Notes: generated by a model from the letters alone, not told the origin. DNA of 43,005 bases from an uncultured Collinsella sp. (GCA_902464565.1 CABQJV010000018.1:1-43005), one strand, 5' to 3'. Shown: positions 31,664 to 40,055, numbered from the stretch's first letter. Program-made: numbers and translations.

Positions 31664-32164
31664 ATGAATAGTGCGGTTACGCTGGTCGACTTCGATCGGT
31701 TGCTCAATGGACTCGACCATATCTATTCGGAGTTCTCGCGCGCCTGCGGCCTTTCGGACTGCGCCTATTGGATGCTCGTCGACACTAGCACGGCGGGCGG
31801 CAGTATTGCCGTAAGCCGTCTGACAAGCGAATGGTTCTACAGCAAGCAGACCGTCAACTCGGCAATTAAAACCTTGACGGCGCGGGGCTTTGCAACGTTG
31901 GGGTTTGCCGAAGGCAGTCGTAAGAACAAGGTTGTGAGCCTGACCGAAGAGGGCAGGCGATTTGCCGAGCGTTATGCGCTGCAGGCACTCAAGGCCGAGC
32001 AGCGAGCCTTTGGCGCGCTTGAGCCATGTGAGCAGCGCGAGATTATGCGCTTGATCGGCAAATTCTCTCAGGTGCTCGGCGATGAGTGCGATGCCTTTAA
32101 GCAGCATATCGCTGCCGAGAGCCAAGCCGAGAATCAAGGTGAGGGGGAGTCGTGCGACTGTTAA
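31664..32164 (+). CDS. MarR-family transcriptional regulator
   Basis: The 166-residue protein has the MarR winged helix: SRLTSEWFYSKQTVNSAIKTLTARGF near residues 52-77 is the recognition helix pair, and EGSRKNKVVSLTEEGRRFAERY is the wing and the start of the following helix. It is the first gene of an operon with two ABC exporter genes; its stop codon overlaps the start of the next gene by 13 bp. MarR proteins are released from DNA by small, often toxic aromatic compounds, so it most likely represses the exporter until substrate appears. Candidate operators flank its promoter. Confidence 0.9.
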   Translation: MNSAVTLVDFDRLLNGLDHIYSEFSRACGLSDCAYWMLVDTSTAGGSIAVSRLTSEWFYSKQTVNSAIKTLTARGFATLGFAEGSRKNKVVSLTEEGRRFAERYALQALKAEQRAFGALEPCEQREIMRLIGKFSQVLGDECDAFKQHIAAESQAENQGEGESCDC

Positions 32165-33888
32165 TGAGGTTTTTGAAGCCCTATCGAGGGCTTGTCGCAG
32201 TGACGCTGCTGGTGCTGCTGGTGGATAACGTCGGTACGCTGCTGGTTCCCACGATGCTGGCGAACATGGTCAACACCGGTATTACCACGGGCGATATCGA
32301 CTACATTTTACGCAACGGCCTATACATGTTTATCGCGACCAGCATGGCTAGCGGCGGCACGGTGCTGGGCTGCTATCTTTCGGCGCGCCTGGCCGCCAAC
32401 GTGGCTTGCGATATCCGCAATGCCGTGTACGACAAATCGCTCGAGCTCGCGGCCAGCGATTTTGAGCGCTTTGGCACCGGATCGATGATCACGCGCTCGC
32501 TCAACGACATCAACGTGATTCAGCAGGCGATTCTGCAGACGATTCAGCTGGTGCTGCCCGTGCCGTTTTTGGCTGTGGCGGGCATCATCTTCGCCTGGTT
32601 TATCGATCCCGCCATGGGCACGCTTCTGGGCGTAGTCGTTGCGATTGTGCTGGTGGCGGCGGTCTTTACGGTTGCCAACGCGGCGCCGATTTTTATGCGC
32701 CTACAGGGCTTTATCGACCGCATGAACGTGGTGCTGCGCGAGAATAGTGTGGGCGTGCGCGTCATCCGTGCGTTTAACAAGGAGCGCCACGAGGAACGGC
32801 GTCTGGACGAGGTGTTTAGCGAATACGCCGCCAACGCCATCAAAGTCAACCACCTGTTTGTGGGCCTCGACAGCTCAAGCTTCTTTTTGATGAACATCGC
32901 CGAGGTGGCGGTGCTGTGGGTGGGCGGCAACCGCGTAGGCGCCCACGCCATGCAGATTGCGAGTATCTCGGCGGTGCTGGAGTATGCAATTCTGATCCTG
33001 TTCTTTGTGATGATGGCCCAGATGGTGGTGCTGACGCTTCCGCGTGCTGCCGCGTGCCTGAACCGTGCGCAGCAGGTGTTGGAGATTGAGCCGAGCATCG
33101 TCGATGGCGAGCGCACGCTGGATGACGGGGCGCGCGAGCCCCAAGACGAAGCCGATGCGGTGGCCATGTTCGACCACATGTCGTTTCGCTTTGACGATGC
33201 CGACGAGGACACCCTGTGCGACCTGAGCTTTGCCTGTCGTCGCGGTCAGACGACCGCAATCGTCGGCTCGACGGGTTCGGGCAAGTCGACGGTGGCCAAG
33301 CTCTTGCTGCGCTTCCACGATGCCACCAAGGGCGCCATTCGCCTGGACGGTGTCGATCTGCGCGAGCTTTCGCAAGATGAGATCCGTGGACACATCGCCT
33401 ATGTGCCGCAGAAGGCGTGGCTGTTCTCGGGCACCGTGGCAAGTAATCTGCGCTTTGGCAACGAGGACGCGACCGAGACCGACATGCTTCACGCGCTTGA
33501 GGTTGCCCAGAGCACCTTTGTACTCGATCAGCCGCAGGGGCTCGATACCCCGGTGGCGCAGGGCGGCACGAACTTTTCAGGCGGCCAGCGCCAGCGCCTG
33601 GCCATTGCTCGCGCGCTCATGAAGCATGCCGATCTATATATCTTCGATGACAGTTTTTCGGCCCTGGACTTTAAGACCGATGCCGCCCTGCGTCATGCGT
33701 TGCAAGACGAGACGCGTGACGCTGCGGTGCTCATCATCGCGCAGCGCATCTCGACGATCTTGCACGCCGACCAGATCGTCGTGCTCAAGGATGGCGAGGT
33801 TGTGGGCTTGGGCACGCATGGCGAGCTTATGGAAACCTGCGAGGTGTACCGCGCCATCGCGGAATCGCAGATGAAGGGAGGTGAGTAG
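32152..33888 (+). CDS. ABC exporter half-transporter with degenerate ATPase site
   Basis: This 578-residue half-transporter has six transmembrane helices (residues ~10-310) and a C-terminal ATPase domain. Walker A is GSTGSGKST near residue 371, the signature is FSGGQRQR, and Walker B ends IFDDSFSALD: aspartate replaces the catalytic glutamate, so its own hydrolysis site is degenerate. Together with the next gene it makes a heterodimeric exporter of the BmrCD/TM287-288 type. The GTG at 32152 is chosen because GAGGGGGAG lies just upstream; an ATG at 32164 is the alternative. Likely substrates are drugs, lipids or peptides; the MarR gene in front favours small toxic compounds. Confidence 0.92.
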   Translation: MRLLMRFLKPYRGLVAVTLLVLLVDNVGTLLVPTMLANMVNTGITTGDIDYILRNGLYMFIATSMASGGTVLGCYLSARLAANVACDIRNAVYDKSLELAASDFERFGTGSMITRSLNDINVIQQAILQTIQLVLPVPFLAVAGIIFAWFIDPAMGTLLGVVVAIVLVAAVFTVANAAPIFMRLQGFIDRMNVVLRENSVGVRVIRAFNKERHEERRLDEVFSEYAANAIKVNHLFVGLDSSSFFLMNIAEVAVLWVGGNRVGAHAMQIASISAVLEYAILILFFVMMAQMVVLTLPRAAACLNRAQQVLEIEPSIVDGERTLDDGAREPQDEADAVAMFDHMSFRFDDADEDTLCDLSFACRRGQTTAIVGSTGSGKSTVAKLLLRFHDATKGAIRLDGVDLRELSQDEIRGHIAYVPQKAWLFSGTVASNLRFGNEDATETDMLHALEVAQSTFVLDQPQGLDTPVAQGGTNFSGGQRQRLAIARALMKHADLYIFDDSFSALDFKTDAALRHALQDETRDAAVLIIAQRISTILHADQIVVLKDGEVVGLGTHGELMETCEVYRAIAESQMKGGE

Positions 33889-33889
33889 C

Positions 33890-35896
33890 ATGACCGAGGA
33901 GCTCAAGAAGCAGGGCGGCGTTGATGACGCCGCTGCCGCGGTACTGGTCGAGGAAACGGCTGCCGTGGCACCCGAGCTGGATGACGCCGCCAAGGCTGCA
34001 GCCGAGCGCGAGGCTCGCCGCCAAGCGCTCTACGAGGAAAACGAACGTGCCGAGGACGAGCGCGCCCGCGCCGAGGCAGAGCGTATGCGCGACGTGGACG
34101 ATGAAGACGAGGACGAGACGCCTCGAGATACCTGGGCGACGGTGCGCCGCCTGTGGAGCGAGGCTGCCGGCGACCATTGGCGCTTCTATATCGTGTTCGC
34201 GAGCATTGTGTTCTATGCCATCTTTAACACTGCTGCGCCGGCATATAGCGCCCGCGTGATCGATGAGCTGTGGAGCCACATTCAGGTGGCGTTTGCCAAC
34301 GACACCACCTTCAACATCACCTGGGAGAACTGCGGCAGGACCATCTTCATCTACTTTATGATCTGGACGGCCGCTGCCTCGTTCTACGCGCTCCAGAGCT
34401 TTTTGATGTCGAGCGTTGCCGAACGCCTCAACCTGTGCCTACGCAACCGCATCGCACAAAAGCTCAACCGTCTGCCGCTTGCCTTTTTTGACGCGCATCG
34501 TCCCGGTGAGGTCGTCAGCCGTGCGACCAACGACTTGGACAAGATGTCCGAGAGCATGCAGCGCGGCTTGCTGCAGCTTCTGGTGTCGATCGGCACGGTT
34601 GTTGGTGCTGTGAGCGTGATGTTCGTGTTCAGCGTGCAGCTTACGCTCGTCTTTCTGTTCTTTACGGCACTGTCGCTGCTGGTGACGAAGGTCGTCTCGC
34701 GCCGCACACACGATGTGACGGGCGAGCGCCAGGAGTGGGTGTCCAAGATTACGAGTGCGGTCGAGGAAGGCTATTCGGGCCGTCTGGTGATCCGCGCGTT
34801 TAACCGCGAACGTCAGAGCTCCGCTGAGGTGCACGAGGCTTCGAAGGAACTGGCTCGTGTGAGCACCAAGGCCGACTTTATGATCAATGCTGTCGGCCCC
34901 GCGGTGCGCTTTATCGGCCGTTTGGCGCAGATCGTTATTGCGCTTGTGGGCTGCAGCATGCTGGTTGCCGGTCACATGACCGTCGGCGTGTTCCAGGCGT
35001 TCTTCCAGTTTATCTACGAGGCGTCCGAGCCCATGACGCAGTTGTCGTTTACCTTCAACTCGCTGCAGAGCGCGCTGGCGAGTGCAGAGCGCGTGTTCGA
35101 CCTGCTCGATGAGCCCGAGATGGAGGCCGATCCGCTGCCGGACGAGGCCGCCAAGCTGCCGGGTCGCGTGGAGGGCCGCGTCTCCTTTGAGCACGTGCGC
35201 TTTGGTTATTCGCCCGACAAGCCGCTTATGCGCGACGTGTCGTTTACCGCCGAACCGGGCCAGAAGATTGCCGTGGTGGGAACCACGGGCGCAGGCAAGA
35301 CGACGCTCATCAACCTGCTCATGCGCTTCTACGAGATTGACGGCGGGCGTATTACGCTCGACGGCGTGGATACGAGCCGCATGGACCGCGGCGAGCTACG
35401 GCAGCAGTTTGGCATGGTGCTGCAGGACGCCTGGCTGTTCGATGGCACGATTGCCGAAAACATCGCCTACGGCTGCCCCGAGGCGACGCGCGAGGAGATT
35501 GTCGCGGCCGCTCGTGCCGCGCAGGTCGACTTCTTTGTGCGCACCATGCCGCAGGGCTACGACACGCGCGTGGCCAACGATGCCGAGAGCATCAGCCAGG
35601 GCCAGCGTCAGCTGCTGACCATCGCACGCGTGCTGCTCAACAACCCGGCGATTCTCATCCTGGACGAGGCAACCTCAAGCGTGGACACGCGCACCGAGCT
35701 TGCCATCGGCCGCGCCATGGACGCGCTCATGCGCGGGCGCACGAGCTTTGTGATCGCACATCGCCTGTCGACTATCGTGGATGCCGATCTGATCTTGGTC
35801 ATGGATCACGGCAACATTATCGAGCAGGGCACGCATAAGGAGCTGCTCGCAGCCGAGGGCGCCTACGCCGACCTCTATCTGAGTCAGTTCGCATAA
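33890..35896 (+). CDS. ABC exporter half-transporter with catalytic ATPase site
   Basis: The 668-residue partner of the preceding protein carries an extra N-terminal ~80 residues that are strongly charged (many E, A, R and D, probably coiled-coil) before six transmembrane helices. The ATPase domain has Walker A GTTGAGKTT, signature ISQGQRQL and Walker B ILILDEATSSVD with the catalytic glutamate, then the switch histidine in IAHRLSTI. Paired with the upstream subunit, this gives one active and one inactive nucleotide site. AGGGAGG before ATG 33890 sets the start; only one base separates it from the upstream stop. It ends the operon at a hairpin. Confidence 0.92.
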   Translation: MTEELKKQGGVDDAAAAVLVEETAAVAPELDDAAKAAAEREARRQALYEENERAEDERARAEAERMRDVDDEDEDETPRDTWATVRRLWSEAAGDHWRFYIVFASIVFYAIFNTAAPAYSARVIDELWSHIQVAFANDTTFNITWENCGRTIFIYFMIWTAAASFYALQSFLMSSVAERLNLCLRNRIAQKLNRLPLAFFDAHRPGEVVSRATNDLDKMSESMQRGLLQLLVSIGTVVGAVSVMFVFSVQLTLVFLFFTALSLLVTKVVSRRTHDVTGERQEWVSKITSAVEEGYSGRLVIRAFNRERQSSAEVHEASKELARVSTKADFMINAVGPAVRFIGRLAQIVIALVGCSMLVAGHMTVGVFQAFFQFIYEASEPMTQLSFTFNSLQSALASAERVFDLLDEPEMEADPLPDEAAKLPGRVEGRVSFEHVRFGYSPDKPLMRDVSFTAEPGQKIAVVGTTGAGKTTLINLLMRFYEIDGGRITLDGVDTSRMDRGELRQQFGMVLQDAWLFDGTIAENIAYGCPEATREEIVAAARAAQVDFFVRTMPQGYDTRVANDAESISQGQRQLLTIARVLLNNPAILILDEATSSVDTRTELAIGRAMDALMRGRTSFVIAHRLSTIVDADLILVMDHGNIIEQGTHKELLAAEGAYADLYLSQFA

Positions 35897-35926
35897 TGTG
35901 ACAAAGGGACAGTCTCTTTGCCACAT
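35896..35926. repeat. Hairpin with GGGACAG loop after the exporter operon
   Basis: ATGTGACAAAG (35896-35906) pairs with CTTTGCCACAT (35916-35926) with one mismatch; the loop holds GGACAGTCT. It shares the AAAGGGACAG core with the other hairpin repeats. No T-run follows. Confidence 0.65.
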
Positions 35927-36004
35927 CACAAATAGGGCGCGCCGGGGGTGAATCCTCTGGCGTGCCTTTGCGTTGGCGTCAATGTTGTCGGTGGTCGTCC
36001 GCCT

Positions 36005-36709
36005 CTAGCGTTCGTCCACGAGCTTGGCGACGAGGGCCTTGAGCTCGGCCACTTCTCGCTCGAGTTCTTTGACGCGGCGGGCGTTCTCGGTGATGCCCTG
36101 GCGGTTGAGGGCACTCTGCTCGGCGGCGTCATCGGGCATGTACTCGCGATGCTGCTTGGCGTCGAAACTCTCCTCGAACACGCGGCAGCCGTTGCGCTTG
36201 ATGATGCGTCCCGGCACGCCCACGACGGTGCAGTTGTCGGGCACGTCCTTAACGACGACCGAGTTGCCGCCGATCTTGACGTTGTTGCCGATGCGGATGT
36301 TGCCGAGTACCTTGGCGCCCGTGCCTACGGTGACGTTATTGCCGAGCGTTGGGTGGCGTTTGCCGGTCTCGTTGCCGGTGCCGCCAAGCGTGACGCCCTG
36401 GTAGAGCACGCAGTTGTCGCCCACAATGGTGGTCTCGCCGATGACGACGCCCATGGCGTGGTCGATAAAGAAGTGCTTGCCGATCTGTGCGGCGGGATGA
36501 ATCTCGACGCCGGTGATGTGACGGGTGATTTGCGAGAGCACGCGGGCGAGCGAGCGATGACCGTGCTCCCAGAGCCAGTGCTCGGGCACGTGGTTCCACT
36601 TGGCGTGCAGGCCAGGATAGGAAAGGAAGATGACTAGACCGTTTTGCGCGGCGGGGTCCTGCGCCTGGACGGTCTTGATGTCCTCGCGAATGGTATTGAT
36701 AAAGCTCAC
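36005..36709 (-). CDS. cysE: Serine O-acetyltransferase
   Basis: CysE acetylates serine with acetyl-CoA, the first step of cysteine synthesis. The 234-residue protein has the N-terminal helical segment and then a left-handed beta-helix of hexapeptide repeats (IHPAAQIGKHFFIDHAMGVV, IGETTIVGDNCVLYQ, GVTLGGTGNETGKRHPTLG, VGTGAKVLGNIRIG). The catalytic histidine is in FIDHAMG. The C-terminal ~30 residues form a heptad coil (VKELEREVAELKALVAKL), longer than the usual feedback tail. I chose GTG 36709 because AGGGAGG lies before it and the family begins there; the frame stays open to 36784. No cysK is adjacent. Confidence 0.92.
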   Translation of the reverse strand: MSFINTIREDIKTVQAQDPAAQNGLVIFLSYPGLHAKWNHVPEHWLWEHGHRSLARVLSQITRHITGVEIHPAAQIGKHFFIDHAMGVVIGETTIVGDNCVLYQGVTLGGTGNETGKRHPTLGNNVTVGTGAKVLGNIRIGNNVKIGGNSVVVKDVPDNCTVVGVPGRIIKRNGCRVFEESFDAKQHREYMPDDAAEQSALNRQGITENARRVKELEREVAELKALVAKLVDER

Positions 36710-36932
36710 CGGCCGCCCTCCCTTAGCGCCATGGCAATGCGATTCAATAAAGTATAGCGATTCGCTAGGGATTAAAAAGGACAATCTTGGCGGCTTTGCG
36801 CTACAAGTGTCAGTTATGCAAACTTGCTGGTAATGGAGTCATGCTTTTGTGGGGTTGCGCACGAGGGGGCACCGCAACCGTATACTGGTCAACTTGGACG
36901 TATCCGCGCCCACAACTGAGAGGTTTTACTTC

Positions 36933-37571
36933 ATGGGTTTCATCAATTTTATTGCCGAGCTGCTTAAGGACCCGCGCACCGCGATCGCCAGCTGGATCGC
37001 CGCCGGCCCGCTTATGGCCTACGGCTGCGTGTTCCTGATCATCTTTATCGAGACGGGCGTGGTGTTCTTCCCGTTCCTTCCCGGTGATTCGCTGCTGTTC
37101 GCCTCGGGTTTCTTTGCCCACAACGGCGGCTTTAACATCGTGGCGCTTCTGGCCACCGCATGGGCCGCTGCCATTTTGGGCGATCAGTGCAACTTTATGA
37201 TCGGTCACTTCTTTGGCCGCAAGATCATCGCTTCGGGCAAGGTCAAGGCCATGACGCCCGAGCGCATCAAAAAGTCCGAGGACTTCTTGGACAAGTGGGG
37301 TCACCTGGCCATCTTCCTGGGCCGCTTTTTCCCGTTTATCCGCACCTTTGTGCCCTTTATTGCTGGCATGGGCGGCATGCACTGGCGCAACTTTGTCGTC
37401 TTTAACGTGCTGGGCGGCATTACCTGGTCGACGGTCTTTACGCTGCTGGGCTACTTCTTTGGCGGCATTCCCTTTGTGCAGGAGCACTTTGAGCTGCTGA
37501 TTATCGGCATCGTTGCCGTGTCGATCATCCCGACCGTGGTCGGTCTGGTTAAGGCCAGGCTGGGCAAATAG
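36933..37571 (+). CDS. DedA-family membrane protein
   Basis: The 212-residue protein has about five hydrophobic segments, two of them reentrant in this family. The hallmarks are FLPGDSLLFASGFFA near residue 48 and GRFFPFIRTFVPFIAGMGGM near residue 130, containing the conserved acidic and arginine positions. DedA proteins act as lipid flippases, for example for undecaprenyl phosphate or phosphatidylethanolamine; which lipid is moved here is unknown. The ATG at 36933 has GAGAGG upstream. It is a single gene, divergent from cysE, and ends in a good terminator. Confidence 0.92.
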   Translation: MGFINFIAELLKDPRTAIASWIAAGPLMAYGCVFLIIFIETGVVFFPFLPGDSLLFASGFFAHNGGFNIVALLATAWAAAILGDQCNFMIGHFFGRKIIASGKVKAMTPERIKKSEDFLDKWGHLAIFLGRFFPFIRTFVPFIAGMGGMHWRNFVVFNVLGGITWSTVFTLLGYFFGGIPFVQEHFELLIIGIVAVSIIPTVVGLVKARLGK

Positions 37572-37608
37572 AACGCCTAGCTCGAGCCAGCGCGCAGACC
37601 GTACAGTT

Positions 37609-37644
37609 GAGGCCCGTCACTGCTTACGGTGGCGGGCCTCTTTA
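37609..37644 (+). terminator. Terminator of the dedA-type gene
   Basis: GAGGCCCG (37609-37616) pairs with CGGGCCTC (37633-37640), extended by CAC/GTG, then TTTAG. Confidence 0.8.
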
Positions 37645-37664
37645 GCTTCGGTCAAATGAAAATA

Positions 37665-37716
37665 CTTTAGTTAGTTAAAGAAAAACGTTTTATCAGATGC
37701 GTGCGGGGAGTACAAT
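37665..37716 (+). promoter_or_regulatory. ilvE promoter region with CTTTA-N6-TAAAG and AAACGTTT sites
   Basis: CTTTAGTTAGTTAAAG (37665-37680) resembles CTTTACTTAACTAAAG before the amino-acid importer (10817-10832). AAAACGTTTT (37682-37691) is a perfect palindrome of LacI operator type. TACAAT (37711-37716) is a good -10 box; the -35 is weak. A 153-bp leader separates it from the start codon. Confidence 0.45.
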
Positions 37717-37869
37717 CTCGTGCATGCGAATCGACGTGCCATCGGCTTTGATGCTGCTCGCGTGTCCCGTCCGGCTCTACGCTCCGGGCGTGCGACGTTG
37801 CGACGCGGTCGGCCTCGGTCCTTGCGTGCGGGTTCGCGAGTATGCAACTGTGTATGTAAGGAGCGACAT

Positions 37870-38922
37870 ATGACTGTCGAGAAGAAGGATATCGATTGGG
37901 GTAGCCTCGGCTTTGGCTACATGAAGACCGATTACAGCTACGAGGCTCATTGGAAGGATGGCGAGTGGGACGAGGGCGGCCTGACCACCGACCACACCCT
38001 GCATGTCTCCGAGTGCGGCGGTATCTTCCATTACTGCCAGGAGGTCTTTGAGGGCCTGAAGGCCTACACCGCCGAGGACGGCAGCATCGTCTGCTTCCGT
38101 CCCGACATGAACGCTGAGCGTATGTATAACTCTGCCCAGCGCCTCGAGATGCCCCCGTTCCCCAAGGACAAGTTCGTTGAGGCCGTCAAGCAGGTCGTTT
38201 CTGCCAACGCCGCCTGGGTTCCGCCCTTCGGCTCCGGCGCGACCCTGTACGTGCGTCCGTTTATGATCGGCTCCGGTGACGTGATCGGCGTGGCTCCCGC
38301 TCCTGAGTACACGTTCCGCATTCTCGTGACCCCGGTCGGTCCGTACTTTAAGGGTGGCCTCAAGCCCGTCAAGCTGCGCGTTTCCGAGTATGACCGTGCC
38401 GCACCGCACGGCACCGGCAACATCAAGGCCGGCCTCAACTACGCCATGTCCCTTAAGCCCACGATGGAGGCCCATCGCGAGGGCTATGCCGAGAACCTGT
38501 ATCTCGACTCCGAGTCCCGCACCTATGTCGAGGAGACCGGTGGCGCCAACGTCCTGTTCGTGAAGGAGGACGGCACCCTCGTCGTTCCTCAGTCGCACAC
38601 CGACTCCATCCTGCCCTCTATCACCCGTCGTTCGCTCGTTCAGGTTGCTCAGGACCTGGGCATGACCGTCGACCAGCGTCCCGTCGAGTGGGCCGAGGTC
38701 AAGGCCGGCACCTTTGTGGAGTGCGGCCTGTGCGGCACCGCTGCCGTCATCTCCCCGGTTGGCGAGATCGACAACAAGGTTTACGGCGCCGACGAGACTG
38801 TGACCTTCCCGGCTGGCTACACCGAGATTGGCCCTGTGATGAAGAAGCTCCGCGAGACCCTGACTGGTATCCAGTCTGGTGCTGTCGAGGACAAGCACAA
38901 CTGGGTTTACACCGTCGCGTAA
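37870..38922 (+). CDS. ilvE: Branched-chain amino-acid aminotransferase
   Basis: IlvE transfers the amino group between glutamate and the 2-oxo acids of leucine, isoleucine and valine, using PLP. The 350-residue protein is the longer fold type IV form: the early FHYCQEVFEGLKAY and RPDMNAERMYNSAQRL segments bind substrate, the Schiff-base lysine is in TGNIKAGLNYA near residue 195, and YVEETGGANVLFV and GTAAVISPVG are the later signatures. AAGGAGCG precedes ATG 37870. The gene is monocistronic with a long leader and a strong nested terminator. Codon use is strongly biased, which suggests high expression. Confidence 0.95.
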   Translation: MTVEKKDIDWGSLGFGYMKTDYSYEAHWKDGEWDEGGLTTDHTLHVSECGGIFHYCQEVFEGLKAYTAEDGSIVCFRPDMNAERMYNSAQRLEMPPFPKDKFVEAVKQVVSANAAWVPPFGSGATLYVRPFMIGSGDVIGVAPAPEYTFRILVTPVGPYFKGGLKPVKLRVSEYDRAAPHGTGNIKAGLNYAMSLKPTMEAHREGYAENLYLDSESRTYVEETGGANVLFVKEDGTLVVPQSHTDSILPSITRRSLVQVAQDLGMTVDQRPVEWAEVKAGTFVECGLCGTAAVISPVGEIDNKVYGADETVTFPAGYTEIGPVMKKLRETLTGIQSGAVEDKHNWVYTVA

Positions 38923-38945
38923 GCTGTCTTAGCTGTCCGGCCCGA

Positions 38946-39060
38946 GGGCGACCTTCCTTTCCGGCGCGTCCTCGGACATGAAAGAACCTCCGCTGCGCAC
39001 TTTGTGCGGCGGAGGTTCTTTCGTCCTGCGGAGTGCGCCGGAAAGGAAGGTCGCCCTTTT
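38946..39060 (+). terminator. Nested palindromic terminator after ilvE
   Basis: Outer arms 38946-38967 and 39035-39056 are 22-bp perfect complements. Nested inside, AAAGAACCTCCGC (38981-38993) pairs with GCGGAGGTTCTTT (39009-39021). TTTTGTTTT follows the outer arm. The two-level design is like the palindrome at 10611-10761. Confidence 0.8.
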
Positions 39061-39090
39061 GTTTTGCTTCGCGCCATGTGGGGGCGGTGG

Positions 39091-39300
39091 CGACGTGCAT
39101 TTTTGCGAGTATTCTGCAATCGAAGGCCCCTGCATACCGGCTTCGGGCAAAAAATCGGGAGTTCTCGATGTTTTCTACGAATGATGGGTGGGGTTACGGG
39201 CTGACAGCGTTTGATTTGCAGGGATATTCGCGGTCTTTGGCATTTGTCGTGGCGCCCGAAGCCCTTGGTTATGTTGAATACTCCTAAAAATGCACGACGC
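39091..39300. repeat. MITE-like element with 21-bp terminal inverted repeats
   Basis: CGTGCATTTTTGCGAGTATTC (39094-39114, shown here only as 19 of 21 matching) faces its complement at 39276-39296, about 160 bp apart; GCG extends both arms outward. Inside, GGCTTCGGGC (about 39140) and GCCCGAAGC (about 39253) form a second inverted pair. There is no credible coding sequence. The 480-bp gap between ilvE and lemA is filled by this element and two terminators. Confidence 0.6.
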
Positions 39301-39326
39301 TTAGAGGGGGACCTTCGCGAAAAAGG

Positions 39327-39365
39327 AAACCGCCCCGTCGAAGTGTGCATTCGACGGGGCGGTTT
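39327..39365 (-). terminator. Terminator of lemA
   Basis: A 16-bp perfect stem (39327-39342 with 39350-39365) is followed on the minus strand by CCTTTTTC. Confidence 0.85.
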
Positions 39366-39401
39366 ATGCATTTGGCCGATTAAGGATGCGCTGTCAAACT
39401 A

Positions 39402-39953
39402 CTAGAACTTGACGGTCGGGGCCTGGCGGGCTGCTTCAGCGGCCTCGAAGCCCTGGCGCTCCTTAAACTGGAAGATGCCAGCAAAGATGACAGCCGGGAA
39501 CGTCTGAATGGCGTTGTTGTAGCTGAGCACGCAGTCGTTGTAGCTCTGGCGTGCATAGCTAATCTTGTTCTCGGTGTCCTCGAGCGATGCCTGCAGCTGC
39601 GTAAAGTTGGTGTTTGCCTTAAGATCGGGATAGGCCTCGGCCACAGCGAAGAGCTGGCGCAGTGCGCCGGTCAGCACGTTGTCGGCTTCCATCTTGGCCT
39701 CGGGCGTGGTGGCCTTGACGGCGGTGTTACGCGCGCTGATCACGGCGGAGAGCGTCTCCTGCTCGTGCTTGGCGTAGCCCTTGACGGTTTCGACCAGGTT
39801 GGGGATCAGGTCGTTACGGCGCTGCAGCTGCGTATCGATGTTCTGCCAGGCGTTATCGATGCGGTTACGCTTGGTGACCATGTTGTTGTAGATGCCGGCG
39901 ATGGCGCAGACAATCACAATGACAACAACGATGCCGATGATGACGGTAATCAT
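39402..39953 (-). CDS. lemA: LemA-family membrane protein
   Basis: The 183-residue protein starts with one transmembrane helix (ITVIIGIVVVIVIVCAIAGIY) and continues with the LemA signature: NRIDNAWQNIDTQLQRRNDLIPNLVETVKGYA, LSAVISARN, then TENKISYARQSYNDCVLSYNNAIQTFPA. The soluble part is a helical bundle predicted to lie outside the membrane. LemA function is uncertain; in Thermotoga its structure shows a four-helix bundle, and in other genomes it sits with htpX or TPM-domain genes, which are absent here. CGGAGA precedes the start at 39953. Confidence 0.93.
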   Translation of the reverse strand: MITVIIGIVVVIVIVCAIAGIYNNMVTKRNRIDNAWQNIDTQLQRRNDLIPNLVETVKGYAKHEQETLSAVISARNTAVKATTPEAKMEADNVLTGALRQLFAVAEAYPDLKANTNFTQLQASLEDTENKISYARQSYNDCVLSYNNAIQTFPAVIFAGIFQFKERQGFEAAEAARQAPTVKF

Positions 39954-40000
39954 GATGTCTCCGTTTCGAATGGCCGCGGCGGCATGCGCCAGCTGCCGTT

Positions 40001-40055
40001 GGTATAACGCTACTAGTATACCCGCAACGTTTTACCGTGCCGAACTTTCCGGTAA
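40001..40055. promoter_or_regulatory. Two palindromes between lemA and the tetR-type gene
   Basis: GGTATA-N10-TATACC (40001-40022) and TTACCG-N12-CGGTAA (40032-40055) are perfect 6-bp inverted repeats in the divergent gap of 199 bp. They are candidate operators for the TetR-type regulator, controlling itself and perhaps lemA. Confidence 0.45.
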
